This document shows, in pieces, positions 1 to 8,718 of a stretch of 64,000 bases of DNA. The translations under genes were made by a program, and so were the position numbers. The notes under the pieces are model-generated. The model did no database searches, had not been told where the DNA came from, and worked only from the letters and a program-made list of their open reading frames with translations. This stretch comes from Liolophura sinensis. Its lineage: Eukaryota > Mollusca > Polyplacophora > Chitonida > Chitonidae. The stretch is taken from contig NC_088301.1 in assembly GCF_032854445.1 (NCBI RefSeq), positions 11,900,281 to 11,964,280 of the forward strand, written 5' to 3'. Each line of letters starts with the position of its first letter. Within the stretch, counting starts at the first letter, position 1.

Positions 1-345
1 GATCGGCTTGGTGGATGTCATTCGGCGTGGAAACATCGAACATAGGCCTCGGTATTTTTCGTCGACGGGGCAGGTATGTCTGCCAGATAGCCTGCTTTTT
101 CAGCCAGGCCCGGACCACATCTTCGGAGACTTTAGCCGCAGTGGAAAGTTTCTGGATGGCCGCGCGGCCCTTCCAGTACCCACGAGGGCTGTAGTAGATA
201 TTTGCCAGGCGAGCAGACACTTTACTAGCCATGTCATCAAGGTTTTCTAGCAGCCCTCTAACAGATTTGCGACGAAAAAGATATTCATGGCGGCGCAGAA
301 CACTACTAAGATCGTGCCCGGCGAGGAGCTCGATGGCGGCACAGT
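1..345 (-). pseudogene. Integrase (rve type) of the virus-like element, N-terminal part, cut by window edge
   Basis: Reading leftward, this frame encodes the N-terminal region of a retroviral-type integrase as carried by Polinton-like elements. Visible pieces are an arginine-rich stretch (LFRRKSVRGLLENLDD), a helix-turn-helix-like region with YYSPRGYWKG and AAKVSEDVVRAWLKKQ, and IPRPMFDV followed by HQAD. In this family the Asp of HQAD starts the DDE catalytic core; its codon lies at positions 2-4, so the core is outside the window. The product would join the element ends to host DNA. An internal Met sits at 232, but the frame stays open upstream past the stop of the neighbouring gene, so the true start is unclear. 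The family call is from recognition of these motifs, not from a search. Confidence 0.72.
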
Positions 346-354
346 CAATTCGGA

Positions 355-804
355 TTACTTGGTGAGTTTTGCGATTCTGTAACTCACACCCCCAACCACA
401 CACATTCCCAGGATGACGAAGGTCATCTCGCGGTGATTTTGATCTTCACTAGGCACATAGAAATCGGAGAGCTGTGGCTCTGTGCCCAGCAGCGCGTCGC
501 GTGCGTCGCGTGTAAGAGTTTTGCCCGAGACCCTAGAATACTTGCGGTTTGCAGCGTCGACATCCCGGAACGTATGGATAGCGTGTCCCTGGCGGCGGTG
601 TTCATCATGGATCCAGTCCAACTGCTCAGAGCGCTTTCGGGCCCATTTTTCCTGGGCGGCTTGGAGCTGCTCTACAGCGCGGTCATGACGCCTCCGCTCT
701 TCGTCGACACCGGAACTCCTCAGCATCGAAAACATGTAGTTGCTCCCGCTGAAGGCCAAAGCGTTTACGAGGGCGCCGCCCATCATCATTGCGATGGAGG
801 CCAT
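355..804 (-). CDS. Conserved virus-element protein with two terminal hydrophobic segments
   Basis: An intact 149-residue frame. It has an N-terminal hydrophobic segment (residues about 4-24, MMMGGALVNALAFSGS), a charged central region rich in Glu, Arg and Gln that fits a coiled coil (about 30-70), the motif LSDFYVPSED near residue 112, and a second hydrophobic segment near the C terminus (about 129-144). I recognise it as a recurring companion ORF of metazoan Polinton-like elements; its function is unknown and a virion or membrane role is only a guess. It is one of the few undamaged genes here. Its stop lies within the region where the integrase frame is already open, and the next gene upstream ends only 2 bases away, in keeping with compact viral gene packing. 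Confidence 0.6.
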   Translation of the reverse strand: MASIAMMMGGALVNALAFSGSNYMFSMLRSSGVDEERRRHDRAVEQLQAAQEKWARKRSEQLDWIHDEHRRQGHAIHTFRDVDAANRKYSRVSGKTLTRDARDALLGTEPQLSDFYVPSEDQNHREMTFVILGMCVVGGVSYRIAKLTK

Positions 805-806
805 TA

Positions 807-1042
807 CTACTTGATTATATTGGGAGGAAGGAGCCCTTGTTTAATTAGCAGGTCCTTGGAAAATATGGCCAGGCCTACATCTGCAATGACCATGACGACG
901 TCACGGGGTGTTAAGCCCAGCTTCGGGAGGGCTCGTTTCAGGAACATCTGGCCGAGACGAGCGTACCCAGTAGCCAGGAGAGAGACCACAGCGGCGTGGC
1001 CGCGTTGACTAGCACTTTTCCGTCACTGGGTGGATTAGACAT
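807..1042 (-). pseudogene. Small conserved virus-element protein, frameshifted
   Basis: The ATG at 1042-1040 opens a frame (MSNPPSDGKVLVNAATPLW) that is lost around 960-985; the continuation, with LKRALPKLGLTPRDVVMV and a hydrophobic stretch ending LIKQGLLPPNIIK, is in another frame down to the stop at 807. An intact version would be a protein of roughly 77 residues. The ATG overlaps the stop codon of the upstream lysine-rich gene. It belongs to the set of small ORFs that travel with the capsid genes of this element type. No function is known to me; the mixture of a basic segment and a hydrophobic helix allows a membrane or capsid-associated role but does not prove one. Confidence 0.5.
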
Positions 1043-1460
1043 GCTGCTCTATATAGAAAGGGTCGCGACGTATATTCAAATGGAGATTCTTTTCTTGCGG
1101 CACAGCATGCGGCGTAATATCTGCACCTCGTGCTGTATAGCGGCTGCGCCACACGCGTAGCAACACTAGCACTCTAAGGCTGCCAACGCCTAATAACGCC
1201 AGGGGCGCCCTCCAGTCGGGTGCCTTCGTAGAATCCGGTTCCTTCGGCTGTTTCTTCGTAGAATCCGGCTGTTTCTTGGTGGAATCGCCAAGCAAAGCAG
1301 CCTTTGGCTCGCGAAGCTCGTCCTTGAGCTTTTCAGCCATGGCCTTTCTCGCTGCAGCACCCGCTCGACCCGCAGAGACTTTTTGGGGATTCTTCGCAGG
1401 GCCGTCATTCGCTGTCACCCCCTCCACTTCCTTCGGGCCTTCCGGATTCGTTGTACTCAT
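1035..1460 (-). CDS. Basic Lys/Ala/Arg-rich protein with one membrane-like segment
   Basis: The start is taken at the Met of MSTTNPEGPKEV (1460); the open frame extends further up but overlaps the upstream gene. About 141 residues. The N-terminal half is basic and small-residue rich (KNPQKVSAGRAGAAARKAM), as in DNA-binding or condensing virion proteins; a Lys/Pro/Ser linker with the repeat DSTKKQP follows, then a hydrophobic segment (PLALLGVGSLRVLVLL) and the C-terminal motif DPFY. Related short basic proteins accompany capsid genes in this element class. A role in packaging DNA is an inference from composition only. The start overlaps the end of the 188-residue gene by about 55 bases, and the stop overlaps the next ATG. 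Confidence 0.5.
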   Translation of the reverse strand: MSTTNPEGPKEVEGVTANDGPAKNPQKVSAGRAGAAARKAMAEKLKDELREPKAALLGDSTKKQPDSTKKQPKEPDSTKAPDWRAPLALLGVGSLRVLVLLRVWRSRYTARGADITPHAVPQEKNLHLNIRRDPFYIEQHV

Positions 1461-1971
1461 GTTCCTCTGGATCATCATTTCTAGGACAGCAGTGGTGTTC
1501 AAATGAGCAGTGCTCAGTAGTGGTCAGCGCCATGGTAAACGGTGCTAAGTACTTACCATAGCAGTAGTATAGCCAGCAGCTTGCACTGCTAAGCGCCTGT
1601 TCAACAAATGAATCGGTGGCGAGCTGTGCCATGAGCTTTGGTCGATTCTTGGGTGGGATTGGTAGGAGCCAGCTGGGCGCCCTTACATATGATCTCAAGA
1701 ATATACCTTCGAGACCGTTAACCATCCGCGCACCGAGCTTAACCTCGTACCGGGAGTGCAGCCTTTGAACGTCTTTGTCGCTTATGGCGTCGATCTCAGC
1801 GGCTGTTACGTCTTTTCCCAGATATCGCTTGACCTGCCCACCCACCGCAAGTGCCGCCAGCCTATCCCTGAGCTGCCGTGCATGTTGGCTGCGGTCTTGC
1901 CGTTGGCTGGGGCTGGGCTCCTCCTCCTCCTCTACGCCCAGAATCTCGTCTATAAGCTCGTCGGTATCCAT
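1405..1971 (-). CDS. Conserved virus-element protein of unknown function (188 residues)
   Basis: An intact frame. The N terminus is very acidic (GVEEEEEPSP, residues 11-20), followed by a conserved-looking region with DVTAAEIDAISDKDVQRLH and then FVEQALSSASCWLYYCYGKY near residues 122-141, which I recognise as a repeated companion ORF in Polinton-like elements of cnidarians, sponges and molluscs. No enzymatic motif is visible. The last 30 or so residues are low complexity and overlap the next gene in another frame, so the natural stop may have been lost and the tail may be artificial. A TATA-like run (TTATATATTA on the minus strand) lies about 25-40 bases upstream of the ATG, overlapping the end of the ATPase gene. 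Confidence 0.55.
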   Translation of the reverse strand: MDTDELIDEILGVEEEEEPSPSQRQDRSQHARQLRDRLAALAVGGQVKRYLGKDVTAAEIDAISDKDVQRLHSRYEVKLGARMVNGLEGIFLRSYVRAPSWLLPIPPKNRPKLMAQLATDSFVEQALSSASCWLYYCYGKYLAPFTMALTTTEHCSFEHHCCPRNDDPEEHEYNESGRPEGSGGGDSE

Positions 1972-1996
1972 GATTAATACGTAGGGGCGACTACGT

Positions 1997-2591
1997 CTAA
2001 TATATAATCTTAGATGTGGCGGGCGTATCAGTCATTAGCAGGAGCTGAGAATGCGGATTGTTCTTGTGCTTCTGTCGAACCTCTGCCTTTTTGCTCTCGG
2101 CCTCGATGATGTGGTTCTCCTCCAGGCATTCGTTTAACGAGTGCCGATCTTTTCAGTGGAATAAAGGCACCCAACCTGTCTGCTGGCGAAAGTCTTTCAG
2201 GACGGCGTTGTATTTCTGAGTGAGGACCCAGGCGCTTTGCTTTGCATGACGGCCCGAGAAAGCCATGAATGATAGAATTTTTTGTTTCTTCTTCGCCTCC
2301 AACGCGCTACAATCATCGATGATGTATAGGGTGGGCTCCCCCTCGAACAATCTGTAGAAAGCTCTCAGGCATTCGTTGAGGCGCTCGCCGGGATCAAAAC
2401 AATAGACCTCAGGTTTAGACAGTATCCATCGCCGCCGGTACGCCTCGTTATGCTTAAGAGTGGGGCACAGGATCACAATGTGATGAAAGAAACCGCGGAA
2501 AGGGCACGAAGACTGTTTTGCCGCAGTTCGTCTGCCCACAGATAATCGCGCAGTGAGCGTCATCAATAAAGCGCGCTAACGAATCTACCAT
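1997..2591 (-). pseudogene. Packaging ATPase (A32/FtsK-HerA-like), frameshifted
   Basis: This is the motor that would pump the genome into capsids. From the ATG at 2591-2589 the first frame carries a Walker A box, GQTNCGKT (about 2516-2540), then breaks; a second frame from about 2500 carries FFHHIVILCPT and the Walker B box TLYIIDDC, followed by FSGRHAKQSAWVLTQKYN, which resembles the sensor/arginine region of the family. That frame stops at 2153, and the C-terminal part (NECLEENHIIEAESKK to the stop at 1997-1999) is in a third frame. So at least two indels, near 2490-2510 and 2140-2155, split the gene, and another may lie at the start. It sits directly downstream of the capsid gene, as in related elements. 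I give the parts separately and do not rebuild the protein. Confidence 0.78.
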
Positions 2592-2618
2592 TCTGGATGT
2601 TCAGCATTGCGTCCATGA

Positions 2619-3841
2619 TCACATAGAGATATACGTCGGGATCTTCTCGAAGGTCGCCTGTATCGTAATACCCTCGCTGGCTTTCAGAACGCGCCTCCCA
2701 CTGCCATGCAGCTCGTCACCGTCGCTTGGCCGAAGGTCAAGCCAGAAGGCGTGCTTGTGCGTCAAGAACTCTTCCATGGAGACGTCTGCCAGGCCTAAGT
2801 CTTTTACGACGGTGGCCACCTCAGGGTCCCGCTTTTTAAGGGGTGAGCTGGCGAAGAACCTCTGGACCTCGCCCCATTGCTGGTACGCCCGCATGCCCTG
2901 GCTGTACAGCTGATTGGGTACCTCTTGTATTGTGACTTCTACTTTGGTGATCTTCGGGTTGTAGAAAGAGGTTCTTTTAGCCTCGAACAGCATGAGGATG
3001 CCCTTCATTGCTCTCGCGGGAGTGTTCAGGTTTATGTTCCAGAGAGTATTAGACTTGTCCTTTACAAACTTTCGGTGGCGGAGGACGCGATCATACAGAA
3101 TGGAGACGCCCCTGGGAAACTGGGTGCGGATCTGTCTAGCGAGCCTCTCATCGGTAACCATATCGAACTCCAGGCTGATGTTGTCGATGGTGTAAGTCGT
3201 GTCATCGTCTGTTGTCTTGATGACCCGGCTGTAATCGTTGAACGTCAGTTCGTACTTCAGTCGGTCGGCCAAGGCACTCTGGTAGAATGGCATGTGGCCA
3301 TCTAGAAGCTCAAAGTCTAGCGGGATGTGGAACCGGCTGCCAAAGGTGCGAGCGATGGCTTTTTCTCCAGCATTGTCGTTACTTGCGTCCTCCGCTCCGA
3401 CTCGAAGTTTAAGCATGTTTTCGCAGCCGATGCCTTGGTAGGCCGCATTCCTCCGTTCGTTTTTGGTCAGCCATAAGTCGCCGTAGCAATGAAACACATC
3501 AGAGTCGTCGAAGGACATTACCTCATTCCCGTTGATTCTGATCGTGGTTTTCTTGACTACTGCGCGTCCGAGATTCCCGACCACTGTGGCGTTCCAGTCT
3601 TCTGAATTGATCGTGATCGAGAAGGCCAAGCGCACGGTACCGGGCACAATGACGTCATTTGGGCCGAGGTTGGGAAGCGGACCAAGAGTTGTTGATTCTG
3701 GTCGATCGTACTCGGGTTGTTGGTGACGACCAAGGACTGCCGTACACCTTGTACCCCCCGAGGCTTACGGAGTGTTCTGAAAGGGTTTAGCCTGCGTCCG
3801 TATACATTGTGTGTATTGAAGGTATACCTTGCAATGTTCAA
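2619..3841 (-). pseudogene. Major capsid protein (double jelly-roll, hexon-like), frameshifted
   Basis: The main part (2619-3647, about 342 residues) carries signatures of the double jelly-roll capsid proteins of Polinton-like viruses: LGRAVVKKTTIRINGNEVM, the segment HCYGDLW, FHIPLDFELLDGHMPFYQ, YELTFNDYSRVI, and near the C terminus FYNPKITKVEV and PNQLYSQGM. The N-terminal 50-60 residues (with RRLNPFRTLRKPRG and NNPSTIDQNQQLLVRF) lie in another frame up to about 3841; a one-base loss near 3672-3676 explains the switch. The start is uncertain: no ATG is in frame at the expected site, and an ATG at about 3806 is out of phase by two bases. It faces the divergent gene at 3852 with almost no gap, so a shared promoter is likely. 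Longer and better preserved than its neighbours. Confidence 0.78.
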
Positions 3842-3851
3842 TACGAGGATT

Positions 3852-5193
3852 ATGGCAGACTATACCTTTGAAAATCCGGTGTTCGACGACGTCGAAGAGG
3901 ACAACGCCCAAGACGATGTCAGAGAAGACGATAAAACCTACGACGAGCAGACCACTTTCCGTGCAGGTGGTGATGTCCAGATCGGGGTGGTTCCCGATCA
4001 ACAAAGCTTTGATGATGAATTCCTCAAATCCCCAGAAGGAAGGATATTAGCGCAAGCCGTAATTGATTATTACAACAACTTAGAGGAGATGTATAAACTC
4101 ACCCCCAAAAGTCTCACACGCCATTACATGAATTTTGAGATTAGCGAAGGGAAAGTGCGACTCAAGGATTACCCCGAGGTGGACCTCATCAACAAACTAA
4201 CAGGTAGACCGAAAACCCTCACAACAGTCGCCTCAAAAAACAGGAGGGGGTGATGCAATTCGAGAGGGGCTGGGCTTTACAGACTGGAACAGAAGTGAAC
4301 CGACAACGTTGCATCCGAATACAGTCGCAGCCCTGGGGAAAGCGAGTTCAGAACTCGGTGCCGCTGCCGCCGAGTCAGAAACCATACCGCTGGAGTATTT
4401 AAACCAACCAGCGAAAAAGACCTCTGATGCTATCCACACACTATTGGAAACAAGCTTGACAGATAGTGAGGTCGGGCGGGCTCTTGAAACGATAAACGAC
4501 CCTCCTCTTCCCATGCGAGAACTTCTGGGGCTTGACAAGGCACTGCAGACCTCGGAAGGCGAACACGCGAATAACCTCGCCAAGCTGTCAAGTCTCGATA
4601 AGTACATCGGAAAAGAAAAACGGAAGTTAGGGGAGGCCCCTGATAATAATAAAGACTTGCGGAGCATGATCGAAGGTAGGATAAAGAGTCTCGAGGTCGA
4701 GAGGGCGCCCGGCTCGAATCAGCCTATTTAACGGGCGAAGCCCTGCGCACGCAAATACCCCGCATCAAGCAGACGATCGATCGCATCCTACAAAAGGATA
4801 CCACTCTGGCCGAGCGCGTCCGCACCCTCTTCCAGGAGCAGGGAATAACCGTGGTCTCCATTATCACGGCAATTGGGATGGCCATCTCGACACTGGGGCT
4901 AGCGATAAAGTTGGCGCTGACTGGCGGGTCCGGCGGGGGCATCCAGCTAACACCACCTCCACCCGACGGGCGTGGTCTTAAAGAATGGGTGAAAAAAGCA
5001 TCTCCAGTCCCTGGCGCGCGCCCTTGGCAAGCTGGCTGGGAAGGCTGCCGCTGCGATTCCGGGTATTATTGGCAGTATCGTGTCCTGGCTACTGAACCTT
5101 CTCGGGAAAGCAGCTGGGTGGCTGGCCAATAATGTCTGGGCTCTAGTCATCGCCGTAGGTGGCCTAATGCTCGTGGCTGTTCGCAGTTATTAA
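3852..5193 (+). pseudogene. Long coiled-coil, membrane-anchored virus-element protein, three frameshifts
   Basis: ATG at 3852 (MADYTFENPVFDDV). The N-terminal part is acidic and reads to 4253, with GRPKTLTTVASK near its end. The next part (about 4250-4715) is helical and charged, with LRELLGLDKALQ-like LPMRELLGLDKALQT and KEKRKL, fitting a coiled coil. A third part (about 4715-5000) has TLAERVRTLFQEQG and a hydrophobic segment ITAIGMAISTLGLAI, then GLKEWVKK. The last part has GKLAGKAAAAIPGIIGSIV and a C-terminal hydrophobic segment ending at the TAA 5191-5193. The three frame switches are near 4240-4250, 4710-4718 and 4998-5006; between them no in-frame stop occurs over about 440 codons. It recurs beside the capsid genes in this element class; a spike, membrane or internal virion role is possible but unproven. 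Confidence 0.6.
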
Positions 5194-6128
5194 CGCATAG
5201 TCCACAGCAGCAGTAAGCCGATACCAACCCCAGCGACGACGATGGCTGTCTTCTCCGCATCATGATTCATTTCCTTTAGGGGTTTTGCGGTGGGTGGTGG
5301 GACGCTTTCTTGTGGCTCAACGTTTTTGTGCGTCTAAGCCTGTGCCCGTGCCTAGAATACCCGCCCTTGTTTGCGCTTGTGCGCCTAGAATAGCCCACAC
5401 GTATGTCCGGATGGAATCGTTTAGGCGCTCTACGCCTGGCTGCGTGAATCCTTGGGATTTGCCGGCAAATTAACGACGCCCAAGTCTCCTCGGCGTCCTG
5501 CTGGATGTAGTCGACGTGGAGCGCTGTAGGCTTTCTAGAGAACGACATCCTGCTCGGATCGAAGGTCCCATCGCCAACGGGGCTGTAGCCCGCTCTCGTG
5601 ATATAGTAATATGCCACTCCGAGGCCGTGATTCACCCCCCTGCGCCTCGTCTGTGTGCTTATCTACGCGGATGTCCCTACAAATCCTCTCATAGGCCCTC
5701 TCGTCGTGGGGGTGTTTGAATGCCGCCCACGCTCTGTCTTGCGGCAGGGGGACCTGGATCTCCTCCAAGATCCGCCTAACTTGGTAATACACATGGAACG
5801 TGTACAGGGCCCTTATTTGTTTGTCGGGGGCGAGAAGATGGTCTTTTACAGAGACGCCGCAGCCCGTGGTTGCGCACCAGACCGCGAAGTTCACTTGGTT
5901 CTGCCAGAATTGCATATTATTGGTGTTCCAGGCCCGAACAATGTCATTGCTGGTTATCTGTGGCAGCCGGTACTTAGCCAACACATCTGTGAACTGGACT
6001 GGAAAGGCCTTCTTTTCATCGATGTAGATGTCAAATCGCGTGAGCTGCTCTGCGTGGGTTTGGATACTATGAAATGCCCTTGCTTTGTAAGTGGCCTCTC
6101 TATTGAACCTGTAAGCCTCGCTGTTCAT
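5190..6128 (-). pseudogene. Conserved virus-element protein, C-terminally anchored, frameshifted
   Basis: The start is taken at the Met of MNSEAYRFNREATYK (6128); the open frame begins slightly upstream at 6182 but would overlap the penton gene. The first part (to about 5600) carries LQFTDV-like PVQFTDVLAKYRLPQITS, AWNTNNMQFWQNQVNFAVW, CGVSVKDHL and FHVYYQVRRILEEIQVPLPQ. The frame then breaks near 5600-5635; the following frame has GLGVAYYYITRAGYSP and FDPSRMSFSRKPT, and a further shift near 5480 leads to a C-terminal hydrophobic anchor (IVVAGVGIGLLLLW) with stop at 5190-5192. The family is familiar from similar elements but its role is unknown. Its stop overlaps that of the convergent plus-strand gene. 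Confidence 0.6.
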
Positions 6129-6129
6129 C

Positions 6130-6798
6130 GTGGCTAAAATATTCATCACATTGACTGACATTTTAAATGGGGCACAGCACACGCTGCCTCATGCCCTTAA
6201 CAACCTCGACGGCCGCCTTAAAACCGCCCTTCGCGAGATAACCTTCTACCCGGCCTGGGTGAATATTCCCTCCAAAATGAGCTTCTTGCTTGATGGCAAA
6301 TATGTTAATGTGCTGGCGGGCTACTACAATGTCTGTATGCTGGACAAGGACATATTCCACCCGCATGGGATTTCTCTGAAAATGAATGAAGCAACGGGTC
6401 GCCTAGTCCTTACCATCCCTAGAAATACCATCATACAGCTCACGTGGCTTGCCCCAATCTTAGGGTTCCAGGACGGGAAGAAGGATATCTGGGGGTTTGT
6501 GGAGGGTGACCATCTACCTAACTTGGTCACACACAAAGAAGTCTTCGTGCATTTGGATGAACTGAGCACCTCAGAAAACGTGAGAATAACCTCAGATTTC
6601 GGTGGCGGTTCAACACTACTTCAGGCCGTCGCCGTGACTGGTGAAGGCATAAACTGCGGGAAGACAGTTTCATTTCCCAACCCACAGTACAAAGCCTTGC
6701 GCGCCGACTATATAACGCACTTGACCGTGGCACTTTTAGACAAAAACGGCAAGTATATAATTGTAGGGTACCTCAGTGCTACCATAGAAATACAATAA
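6130..6798 (+). CDS. Penton-like minor capsid protein (single jelly-roll)
   Basis: An open frame of 222 residues. The segment ALREITFYPAWVNI (residues about 34-47), then LNVLAGYYN-like VNVLAGYYNV, LVLTIPRNTIIQLTWLAPILG (hydrophobic beta strands) and the C-terminal YLSATIEIQ fit the penton or minor capsid proteins of Polinton-like elements, which occupy the five-fold vertices beside the major capsid protein. No in-frame ATG exists at the N terminus: an in-frame TAA lies a few codons upstream and the first usable codon is GTG at 6130, so either a non-ATG start is used or the ATG has mutated. Otherwise it is undamaged and about the size expected for the family. It lies head-to-head with the minus-strand gene starting at 6128. 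Confidence 0.7.
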   Translation: MAKIFITLTDILNGAQHTLPHALNNLDGRLKTALREITFYPAWVNIPSKMSFLLDGKYVNVLAGYYNVCMLDKDIFHPHGISLKMNEATGRLVLTIPRNTIIQLTWLAPILGFQDGKKDIWGFVEGDHLPNLVTHKEVFVHLDELSTSENVRITSDFGGGSTLLQAVAVTGEGINCGKTVSFPNPQYKALRADYITHLTVALLDKNGKYIIVGYLSATIEIQ

Positions 6799-6800
6799 GT

Positions 6801-7640
6801 ATGGTGGACGCAGCCGGCCCCAGGTCTGCGTGCATGTCTTTAAGCGACTTGGCAGATGTGTCGGAGTTCGAACTTTAAGGCCAGGAAGGTAAAATCTACG
6901 CCTTCGAGTTTCAAAGTATATCCGCAAAAATATTGTGTGTGTGTGGGGGGGGGGGGAGGGGGCAAGCAGAACCTGCCACGTTTGCTTCCGTTCAAGATGT
7001 CTCATCCTCTGTAGAGCAAGATCGCAGATCGCCGTCTGAGGTGATTGAAGAACAAAAACTCTCTTTAATTCGCTTTGAAGACCGCTTTGTTCTTACCAGA
7101 GCTCGCGACCACGATTGGTTTGTAGATATGAAGGTGACCCCGATGACGTTCCAGGCCGACGGGGCCCTGGTGAAAAAAGTTTTCAACTGCGGAGCCTCTT
7201 TCGTGTCGTGGGTACCAACCAGCGACTGTCATATAGCTTTGGGTGGAAGAGATTACTTCACACTATCTGCTGCGCCGGGTGTAGAGGCCGTGCGTCTTAG
7301 CGCGCACTCCATATCTACGGCCATGCTACGAATAAACCCTGGATCTATACTTATCTTCAGCATCATACTTGGCGTGGCCTCTCAGCGCCGTTCCTCCTTG
7401 ATTACCGGGGTGAGACTAAAGTGGCCTGCAGGGCACGATGTAAAGGAGCTCAGACTTATGATCAAATTATAGGCCCAGGGCGATCCAGTCATCCGGAGCT
7501 CTCTCGAGGATATACGGGTCTTTGCAGGGAGCGATGTCGGTCTCAATGGCATCAATTTAGAGTCCGGTATAAGACTTCGCAGCTTTCGTGTTAGTATTCC
7601 CGATGATGATTTAGAGTTTACCGACGTTGTTGATTCGTAG
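6801..7640 (+). pseudogene. Conserved virus-element protein of unknown function, frameshifted, with G tract
   Basis: ATG at 6801, three bases after the penton stop. The first frame (MVDAAGPRSACMSLSDLAD) stops at about 6876; the likely continuation is one frame over, then runs into a 12-G tract at 6945-6956. The main frame (about 6960-7472) contains LVKKVFNCGASFVSWVPTS, GVEAVRLSAHSISTAML, a hydrophobic stretch SILIFSIILGVA, and LKWPAGHDVKELRLMIK. A last shift near 7470 leads to DPVIRSSLEDIRVFAG and SGIRLRSFRVSIPDDD, ending at TAG 7638-7640. It looks beta-rich, so another structural protein is possible, but I do not recognise a named function. It sits in a plus-strand run: penton, this gene, and the next one 10 bases further. 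Confidence 0.5.
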
Positions 7641-7650
7641 GACGGACAAT

Positions 7651-8314
7651 ATGGGACGACTGTACCCAGCGATCAGGGATGAAGAGCCGACGGATGACCA
7701 CCCCTTGACCCCGACCGCGCCGATGGTTGAAAACCCCCTGGAGGGCGTGGCGCACGCCCATCGCCTGCAGTATATCAGCGAAATACAAAGGCAGCTTGAA
7801 TCTGAGCGAGATCTCCGCCGGGCCTTGTACAAAAAGTACCGGCGCGGTGTCTTAGCCGCCGAGGCCCTTGATTCGGCTATGCTCACGGCCGGTTTGGGAC
7901 TAGGGGTTGCAGGTGTGGGACTACTCACAACAATAATTGCAGCCCCTGCTGTCTTGGCTATGGAAGCTGCGGCCATAGCTTGCGGTTTCTTAAATGCCGC
8001 CGGAAAATTCGTTAGCCGCCGACTTCACGCAAAGGCCAAGAAACATTACGGTATACGGCTGTTGGCTGAGGCCAAACTTAACAGCATCCGTGCGCAGGTA
8101 TCTACGGCATTATCTGATGGTGTTATTTCGGACGTAGAGTACAGGCAAGTCGTTCAGGAGCTCCAGAACTACTCTGATCTGAAGCAGGAGATACGCGCTA
8201 AGTCTCGTAAGACATTCAACGCCGTAGAGATCGATGAAAGCACGAAAAAAACAGCTTATAGATCGCGGCCGAAAACTAGCTCGGCAAGAGCTGAAAAACA
8301 CTCTTTCCGAATGA
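7651..8314 (+). pseudogene. Coiled-coil plus hydrophobic-hairpin virus-element protein, frameshifted near the end
   Basis: Start taken at ATG 7651 (MGRLYPAIRDEEP), 10 bases after the preceding stop; the open frame begins earlier but without support. Residues about 45-70 (EIQRQLESERDLRRALYKKY) fit a coiled coil; residues about 80-125 form two hydrophobic helices (GLGLGVAGVGLLTTIIAAP and AMEAAAIACGFLNAAG), then a basic RRLHAKAKKH and a helical region with LSDGVISDVEYRQVVQEL. In the run of A residues at about 8241-8251 an indel shifts the frame; the original end (about 20 residues, with LARQELKN) stops at TGA 8312-8314, whereas the present frame runs on to 8346. Known to me as a repeated companion ORF of these elements; membrane insertion is likely, function unknown. 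Confidence 0.58.
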
Positions 8315-8325
8315 TGTTCTGGGGG

Positions 8326-8577
8326 TTAGGGTTGTTGCCTCATTAGCTCGGGCAGCAGCCGGTTTTCATAATACTGCCGGATGGGCTCGGGGTGATCCAC
8401 CGAAGCGCACACGTCGTTGGTGAAGAGCTTCAGCACGAGCAGCCGGCCCGCGTGGACGCGGCCGTCTTCAAACATGCTGTGGGTGACTTCTTTGTAGCCT
8501 GGCAAGTCTTGCACCGTGCCGACTAACTTCGCCCAAAGAGGCCGGCTGGTCGTTTCCGCCTGAGCGAGAGATCCCAT
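8326..8577 (-). CDS. Small conserved virus-element protein at the right end
   Basis: An 83-residue frame starting MGSLAQAETTSRPLW, with a central stretch GRLLVLKLFTNDVCASVDH and the C-terminal motif PEPIRQYYENRLLPEL. The composition is ordinary and soluble-looking. It is convergent with the preceding gene and is the last GC-rich coding segment before the sequence turns AT-rich. I have a weak recollection of this motif among the small ORFs of related elements; no function can be given, and the frame may be a truncated remnant since its neighbours are damaged. Confidence 0.4.
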   Translation of the reverse strand: MGSLAQAETTSRPLWAKLVGTVQDLPGYKEVTHSMFEDGRVHAGRLLVLKLFTNDVCASVDHPEPIRQYYENRLLPELMRQQP

Positions 8578-8640
8578 GATTATTCATTTTATGCGCTGTA
8601 TACCAAATAAGAAATTTCGATAGCCGTCAGACCCTCCGCT

Positions 8641-8694
8641 GGGGGCCTCTATTTGCCAAGGGGAGGGAGTGCTAGAACCCGCTTTCCCTATACT
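8641..8694. repeat. 54-bp direct repeat, copy 1 (degenerate hairpin)
   Basis: Starts GGGGGCCTCTATTTGCC and ends CCCTATACT. The same 54-base block recurs at 8719-8772 with the same length and ends. The dyad is imperfect in this copy. It lies just beyond the last virus-element gene. Confidence 0.7.
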
Positions 8695-8718
8695 TATTTC
8701 TTTTCACGAGATGGGGTT

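Noticed and set aside
8-250. Plus-strand 80-codon frame at the left edge
   Set aside because: It is the shadow of the integrase frame on the minus strand, which carries clear family motifs.
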